From positions 1 to 15,979 of the forward strand of contig CALBNV010000042.1 in the NCBI GenBank assembly GCA_937896895.1: a DNA stretch of 15,979 nt, in the 5' to 3' direction. The notes below the pieces were generated by a model, which worked only from the letters and a program-made list of their open reading frames with translations, made no database searches and was not told where the DNA came from. This DNA comes from an uncultured Bacteroidales bacterium (lineage in GTDB: Bacteria; Bacteroidota; Bacteroidia; Bacteroidales; F082). Positions 12,410-15,979 of the stretch are shown piece after piece; the first letter of the stretch is position 1; every line of letters begins with the position of its first letter. The translations under genes were made by a program, and so were the position numbers.

Positions 12410-13962
12410 TTTACATTCACTCCTTTGAGAATCTTGTCTATGCTACGACGTTTTGGGTCTGTATTCACACGGATTGCCTTCACTATCGAAACAAGCAAAA
12501 ATTCAATCAGAAAATAGATGATGGCCGTGACAATCAATGGGAAGAACGCTTCATACGTGCGGCCGCGGACGATATCGCTCATCTTTGTCAAATCCTGCAC
12601 GGCAAGATATCCTACGACAGCGGTTGCCTTGATCAAAGAGACGACCTCTGACTGAAAAGAAGGAAGGAAATGGCGCAATGCCTGCGGCAAAACCACTTTT
12701 AAAAAGGTCTGTGTTCTTGAAAATCCAAGCGAAAGAGATGCTTCCGTTTGCGCATAACTGACCGTATCTGCACTCATTTTAAGCATATTCAGCACGCTCG
12801 CACCGAACACGAGCGAAAATCCGATAACAGCCACCGCAATGTTCGACAAACTCGATTTCTCAAAGACGACATAATACAACACCATCAAAAGAACAACGAT
12901 AGGCATTCCTTTTATCAATTCCGAAAACAGAGAAACAAAAAAGTTGAATATCTTGCCTGTTTCACGCGAGAGCCAGAACACACCGAACCCGAGCAACGTA
13001 CCGAACACGATTGCCAAAAGTGTAATCAACATCGTATTTCCGAAGCCCTCGCAAAAGAGCTTCCAACGGTTCTCGACGACAAATGTTTCATAAAAATTGT
13101 TGACCTTCTCGTCGATAAACTCGGAAAATGTCTGCACTTGAGAAGACATATCTTTGTCATTTACAACAACCACGATACCGCCTGTATAATTTGCATCGGA
13201 GAACAGAACCTTTTCTTTTCGTTCATCCGTGACGGTGATGCAGGAAGCAGCGAAATCAACACCCTTATTTGTCTCCACGGCAGCGAGTAATCCCGTAAAA
13301 TCATAATCCTTGATTTGCAAACCATAGCCGTATTCTTTGCAGAAATGTGCTGCAACATCTATGTCATAACCGACATACTCTCCGTCTTTGACGTAAGCAA
13401 AAGGCGCACCCGCCATAGAGCACACGCCAAGTGTAATCATTCCGTTGACACCGCTTTTTGGGACATCGACAGTCTGTGCACGCTCGTCGTTGCCAAACCA
13501 CACTGCCTCAATTGCTTCCATCGTTCCGTCTGCTTTACGTTTCGCCAAAAACTCGTTCATCTGTTGCTGAAGCATTTGCGCTTTGGCTGATTCCTTATTG
13601 AAGATATAAGCATATTCGTTTTGCGTCAGTTGAGCAAGGATTCTGAAATCGGGATATTCGTTTTGGGCATAGCGTGCAAGCGGTTCATCGGTCACGTATC
13701 CCGACACCTTTCCCTTATCAAGCATAACAGCATTGTTTGGTTCGGAGTTACCGTAATACAACTGCGGATTGTCAATATTTTCTTTGACAACGCTGTCAAA
13801 GATTGAACCCGTCAGGATACAAATCTTCTTACCTGACAAATCCTCGAGTGATTCGATCTTTTGATACGTCTTTTTCGGTGCAAATAGAATTGCACAGACA
13901 ATAATGACGCACAAAAGGACAAAAACAATCGTAAATCGGATTTTCTTTTTTTGTTTTGTCAT
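12406..13962 (-). CDS. Fused substrate-binding and permease protein of a polar amino acid ABC importer, binding domain permuted
   Basis: 518 residues from the ATG at 13962, which has a strong GGGAGGA just upstream; an ATG 19 codons earlier lacks one. Residues 10-28 form a signal anchor. About 38-158 (SLEDLSGKKICILTGS ... YVTDEPLAR ... DGTMEAIEAVWFG) match the second half of family 3 solute-binding proteins. About 170-265 (MITLGVCSMAGAPFAYV, GYDIDVAAHF, AASCITVTDERKEKVLFSD, YTGGIVVV) match the first half. The order is therefore swapped relative to the usual protein, together making one full domain outside the membrane. About 290-500 are a HisM/GlnP-type permease with several TM helices and the EAA-loop motif EASLSLGFSRTQTF plus LPQAL, which contacts the ATPase. 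Likely substrate: a polar amino acid. The partner ATPase gene overlaps its 3' end by 4 nt. Confidence 0.9.
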   Translation of the reverse strand: MTKQKKKIRFTIVFVLLCVIIVCAILFAPKKTYQKIESLEDLSGKKICILTGSIFDSVVKENIDNPQLYYGNSEPNNAVMLDKGKVSGYVTDEPLARYAQNEYPDFRILAQLTQNEYAYIFNKESAKAQMLQQQMNEFLAKRKADGTMEAIEAVWFGNDERAQTVDVPKSGVNGMITLGVCSMAGAPFAYVKDGEYVGYDIDVAAHFCKEYGYGLQIKDYDFTGLLAAVETNKGVDFAASCITVTDERKEKVLFSDANYTGGIVVVVNDKDMSSQVQTFSEFIDEKVNNFYETFVVENRWKLFCEGFGNTMLITLLAIVFGTLLGFGVFWLSRETGKIFNFFVSLFSELIKGMPIVVLLMVLYYVVFEKSSLSNIAVAVIGFSLVFGASVLNMLKMSADTVSYAQTEASLSLGFSRTQTFLKVVLPQALRHFLPSFQSEVVSLIKATAVVGYLAVQDLTKMSDIVRGRTYEAFFPLIVTAIIYFLIEFLLVSIVKAIRVNTDPKRRSIDKILKGVNVK

Positions 13963-14183
13963 TTTTTCCTCCCACTTAATCGGTTGCTTATTAATAAGTT
14001 GGTAAAGCGGCAACCGCACGCATTACCAGTTTGTACCGAAATCTACCTATGTACTGCCAAAACAAACATCGGTACAGCGTTTATTACGGCAGTTTTGCAG
14101 ACGATATTCTACCGGACTCCTATATCCATGCAGTCGTTTTCAATTATGGAACAGTTTGATATGTATGAATATGTTTGCTTCGA
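13963..14183 (-). promoter_or_regulatory. Structured 5' leader of the ABC importer operon
   Basis: About 220 nt lie between the predicted transcription start (near 14183) and the ATG at 13962. In transcript order, ACTGCC (14093-14088), GTACCGA (14075-14069), GGCAGT (14058-14053) and TCGGTAC (14039-14033) pair first-third and second-fourth, so the stems interlock. Nearer the start, a hairpin of TGGTAA/TTACCA (14028-14023 with 14005-14000) around GCGG/CCGC competes with CGGTTGC/GCAACCG (14016-14010 with 13987-13981). A 12-bp palindrome CTTATTAATAAG (13987-13998) lies just before the ribosome binding site. This looks like a switching leader or attenuator. I do not recognise a T-box, lysine, glycine, SAM, purine or TPP riboswitch in it. 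Confidence 0.45.
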
Positions 14184-14189
14184 TCTTTT

Positions 14190-14218
14190 ATTATATCATA
14201 CTTTTTCCGGAAAGTCAA
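14190..14218 (-). promoter_or_regulatory. Sigma-A promoter of the ABC importer operon
   Basis: On the minus strand, TTGACT (14218-14213), a 17-bp spacer and TATAAT (14195-14190), near consensus. Transcription would start near 14183, leaving a leader of about 220 nt before the permease gene. Confidence 0.8.
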
Positions 14219-14254
14219 TTCTTCAAACTATCAAAAAAGCTTTCTTCAAACTAT
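14219..14254. repeat. Two 13-bp direct repeats upstream of the ABC promoter
   Basis: TTCTTCAAACTAT occurs at 14219-14231 and again at 14242-14254, 23 bp apart start to start. The first copy abuts the -35 box at 14218. This is the usual geometry of paired regulator sites on one face of the helix. The second copy ends one base before the IS30 terminal repeat. Confidence 0.6.
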
Positions 14255-14255
14255 A

Positions 14256-14282
14256 GTAAATTCTCAAAGTAAATGCAACAGT
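14256..14282 (+). repeat. Left terminal inverted repeat of the IS30-family element
   Basis: 27 bases, the exact reverse complement of 15721-15747; identity ends at 14283. It contains subterminal motif copy L1. Confidence 0.9.
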
Positions 14283-14340
14283 GCAATTTAAAGTTGCATT
14301 TAGTGTGAGAAGGATTTTGTGGTAGCATTTAGTTTGAGAA
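14261..14340. repeat. Left cluster of a 19-bp motif in the IS30-family element (three copies)
   Basis: Consensus GTTGCATTTAGTNTGAGAA. Copies: 14261-14279 (reverse orientation, inside the terminal repeat), 14293-14311 (forward) and 14322-14340 (forward, ending just before the transposase ribosome binding site). They are probably transposase binding sites, and the last could let the transposase repress its own gene (inference). Confidence 0.75.
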
Positions 14341-14356
14341 AAGGAGGTCTCAAATA

Positions 14357-15541
14357 ATGCTATCTAACGAAAAGAAAAACAAACACATGACGCTTGACGA
14401 TCGAATTGAAATTCAAGAATGCCTGAACAAAGGCATGACATTCAAAGATATTGCCAAGCGGATAGGCAAAAACCAAACTACCGTTTCCCGAGAGGTGAAA
14501 CTTCATCAGAAAGTTCATACAAACAGTTTTGTTCGTACTGATGATGTATGCCCCAAATTACTTAAAGCACCATTTGTCTGTAACAGTTGTGAAAAACGAA
14601 GCAGAAGTAACTGTCCATACCGCCGGCAAATCTATGATGCCAAATATGCTCAGTCAACTTACGAAAATGTTTTAAGCGATTCAAGAACCGGCATAGCACT
14701 AAACAAAGAAAGTTTTTATGAGACGGAAAGCATTATTTCTGATGCGGTATCTCGTGGGCAACATATCTACGATGCCATCGTAACAAACAAACTTCCTACT
14801 TCAACTGCATCTGTATACCGTTACATAAAAAACGGCTATTATTCGGTGAAACCGATTGATCTTCCAAGAGCCGTAAAGTTCAAGGAAAGGAAAACTTCAA
14901 ATTCCGAACATATCCCGTCATGTATGAAAAAAGGGCGTACTTTTGATGAATTTCTAACCTTTATTGAAGACAATCCTTGTGTTCCCATAACTCAACTTGA
15001 TACGGTAATCGGCAGAATTGGTGGAAAGACAATTATGACACTTCACTTTGTTCAATACGATTTTATGATTGGCTTACTGCTTGACGATAAATCGTCTGCA
15101 CAAGCTGCCGAAAAAATTCAAAACCTCAAAAGAATTTTGAACGAACACGGATTTAACTTTGGCGACATTATTCCTGTTTTATTAACGGACAATGGTGGTG
15201 AGTTTAGCCAAGTACCTGCATTTGAAAATGACTTGAACGGAGTTCAGGAAACTATGATGTTTTTCTGTGATCCGGCTATGCCAAATGAAAAACCTCATAT
15301 TGAGAAAAACCATACCTTGTTCAGAGATATTGTTCCGTCAGGATCTTCATTTGATAATTTCACACAAGAAACCGTCAATTTGATTTTCTCTCATGTCAAT
15401 GCAGTTAAAAGAAAACAATTCAACGGTAAAAGTGCCTATGATTTGTTTACTTTTTCGTATTCCGTTGAACTTGCCGATGCTCTTGGTATTTCTTTTGTTG
15501 ATCCCAAAGATGTCATTCAAACCCCGAAATTACTCAAGTAA
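14357..15541 (+). CDS. IS30-family transposase (DDE)
   Basis: 394 residues, ATG with AAGGAGG 9 bp upstream. The N-terminal HTH reads MTLDDRIEIQECLNKGMTFKDI in two parts, MTLDDRIEIQE and GMTFKDIAKRIGKNQTTVSREV, typical of IS30 transposases. A CPKLL, CNSC, NCPYRR cysteine set (residues about 67-90) looks like a zinc knuckle. The DDE catalytic core shows ITQLDTVIG (first Asp), LLTDNGGEF (second Asp) and NEKPHIEKNH (Glu). No frameshift or internal stop is seen, so the enzyme is likely active. It catalyses cut-and-circle transposition of the element by family knowledge. Coding strand opposite to the ABC importer operon. Confidence 0.95.
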   Translation: MLSNEKKNKHMTLDDRIEIQECLNKGMTFKDIAKRIGKNQTTVSREVKLHQKVHTNSFVRTDDVCPKLLKAPFVCNSCEKRSRSNCPYRRQIYDAKYAQSTYENVLSDSRTGIALNKESFYETESIISDAVSRGQHIYDAIVTNKLPTSTASVYRYIKNGYYSVKPIDLPRAVKFKERKTSNSEHIPSCMKKGRTFDEFLTFIEDNPCVPITQLDTVIGRIGGKTIMTLHFVQYDFMIGLLLDDKSSAQAAEKIQNLKRILNEHGFNFGDIIPVLLTDNGGEFSQVPAFENDLNGVQETMMFFCDPAMPNEKPHIEKNHTLFRDIVPSGSSFDNFTQETVNLIFSHVNAVKRKQFNGKSAYDLFTFSYSVELADALGISFVDPKDVIQTPKLLK

Positions 15542-15545
15542 TTTC

Positions 15546-15742
15546 TTCTCATAGTAAACGCAACCATACTTGCATTTAGTCTGAGAAATCCACCTCTCAG
15601 GCTTTTTCGTCATACCTTCTTTTCTGTTTTTTTGCCTATTTTGACTTGTTTTTCATCTTTTTGATCCTCTTTCTCATACTAAATCCCACCGTTTTCTCAC
15701 ACTAAATGCTACCTTTTGCTACTGTTGCATTTACTTTGAGAA
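15546..15742. repeat. Right cluster of the 19-bp motif in the IS30-family element (five copies)
   Basis: Copies: 15546-15564 (reverse), 15569-15587 (forward), 15671-15689 (reverse), 15694-15712 (reverse) and 15724-15742 (forward, inside the terminal repeat). Together with the left cluster there are eight copies, four in each orientation, all outside the transposase gene. Confidence 0.75.
15581..15607 (+). terminator. Terminator-like hairpin after the transposase gene
   Basis: CTGAGA (15581-15586) pairs with TCTCAG (15595-15600) around an 8-nt loop and is followed by GCTTTTT. Its left arm is part of a 19-bp motif copy. Confidence 0.55.
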
Positions 15743-15747
15743 TTTAC
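15721..15747 (-). repeat. Right terminal inverted repeat of the IS30-family element
   Basis: 27 bases, the exact reverse complement of 14256-14282. Confidence 0.9.
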
Positions 15748-15811
15748 GCAAATATTTTATCAAAAATTTTAATGGAGCATTCATTAGGAGAATTAAGAGA
15801 AGTTGAAATGC

Positions 15812-15979
15812 TCAAAAAACAAAAAGAAGTATATCTCCAAGACTATAAGTTTTGGGATGTATCATTTGTTTTACAATAGCGATAATTAAAATACTAATGA
15901 CTGCTGTTATCAAAACAGCTTTGAGAATAATAGCTGTAACATTAATTTTTTTTTGTCTTTTAAAAACTTTTTTATCCAT
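15812..15979 (-). CDS. Small single-TM protein at the window edge (possibly partial)
   Basis: On the minus strand an ATG at the last three bases opens 55 codons to a TGA at 15814-15812. It starts MDKKVFKRQKKIN, very basic, then has one hydrophobic helix (about residues 14-36, AIILKAVLITAVISILIIAI) and a short tail ending DILLFVF. Basic start plus helix predicts a membrane anchor with the N-terminus inside. The true start may lie outside the window. The stop is 65 bp from the IS right end, so the gene may have lost its 3' part in a rearrangement. Family not recognised. A 35-codon plus-strand frame (15772-15879) overlaps it and seems less likely. Confidence 0.45.
   Translation of the reverse strand: MDKKVFKRQKKINVTAIILKAVLITAVISILIIAIVKQMIHPKTYSLGDILLFVF

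Larger units (their letters stand above)
14256..15747 (+). mobile_element. IS30-family insertion sequence, apparently complete
   Basis: 1492 bp bounded by perfect 27-bp inverted repeats (14256-14282 and 15721-15747), with a single transposase gene of full IS30 length. The flanks (CTATA on the left, GCAAA on the right) show no target duplication, so the outer limit may be off by a few bases, the duplication may have decayed, or the copy may be recombinant. It sits 38 bp from the -35 box of the ABC importer. The base composition is lower in G+C than the middle of the window. Confidence 0.88.

Noticed and set aside
13951..14256. 101-codon plus-strand frame in front of the IS
   Set aside because: No ribosome binding site, crosses the ABC promoter and leader, and shows no protein-like motif.
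14261..15742. Repeats considered as a CRISPR array or plasmid iterons
   Set aside because: Copies are in both orientations, irregularly spaced and confined to the ends of an insertion sequence, so they are element-specific sites.
15772..15879. 35-codon plus-strand frame MEHSLGELREVEML...
   Set aside because: No clear ribosome binding site; overlaps the minus-strand membrane frame, which has a better protein-like pattern.

Overview
The window looks like a chromosomal accessory region of a low-to-mid G+C anaerobic member of Bacillota, class Clostridia, probably from the gut. Reasons: Shine-Dalgarno-led genes, sigma-A-type promoters, a choloylglycine-hydrolase-like lipoprotein, an RsbU/RsbW/RsbV-style partner-switching set, a polar amino acid ABC system with Clostridia-type fusions, and an IS30-family element. 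The genus cannot be fixed from the sequence alone. No rRNA, tRNA or CRISPR array was found.

Left third (1-5760): after the tail of an unidentified gene comes a double-glycine-leader peptide gene (117-446). It is followed by a tandem array of paralogous small membrane proteins of about 180-207 residues at 516, 1166, 1792, 2434 and 4502. All share three motifs that I predict to be cytoplasmic: GYKKPHGN, GRLxKIxxN and the C-terminal tail ARxEEHKAAGL. The predicted external loops differ in sequence and length. Two unrelated genes sit inside the array: an exported Ntn-hydrolase lipoprotein (3187-4452) and a LURP-one/tubby-like protein (5063-5608). Each is followed directly by an orphan C-terminal tail of the array family (4453-4484 and 5620-5697). 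A truncated, frameshifted family head (5716-5757) ends the array. This is the part most likely to hold an undescribed system.

Middle (5814-10912): a visibly more G+C-rich, co-directional signalling operon. It encodes a membrane sensor with a SpoIIE-type phosphatase and an RsbW-like HATPase in one chain, an HD hydrolase of the RelA/SpoT (MESH1) type, a STAS domain fused to an aminoglycoside-phosphotransferase-like kinase, and a free STAS antagonist closed by a strong terminator. No sigma factor is encoded here, so the output target is elsewhere or is not a sigma factor. A decayed excisionase-like HTH gene follows (10964-11227).

Right third (11321-14218, minus strand): a two-gene amino acid ABC importer. 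The first gene fuses a substrate-binding domain, with its two halves in swapped order, to the permease. The second is a GlnQ-type ATPase with an extra C-terminal domain of about 120 residues. A near-consensus promoter, a pair of 13-bp direct repeats and a leader of about 220 nt with mutually exclusive inverted repeats lie upstream.

Right end: a complete IS30-family element (14256-15747) with perfect 27-bp terminal inverted repeats and eight copies of a 19-bp subterminal motif, inserted next to the ABC promoter region. A small minus-strand membrane ORF runs to the window edge.
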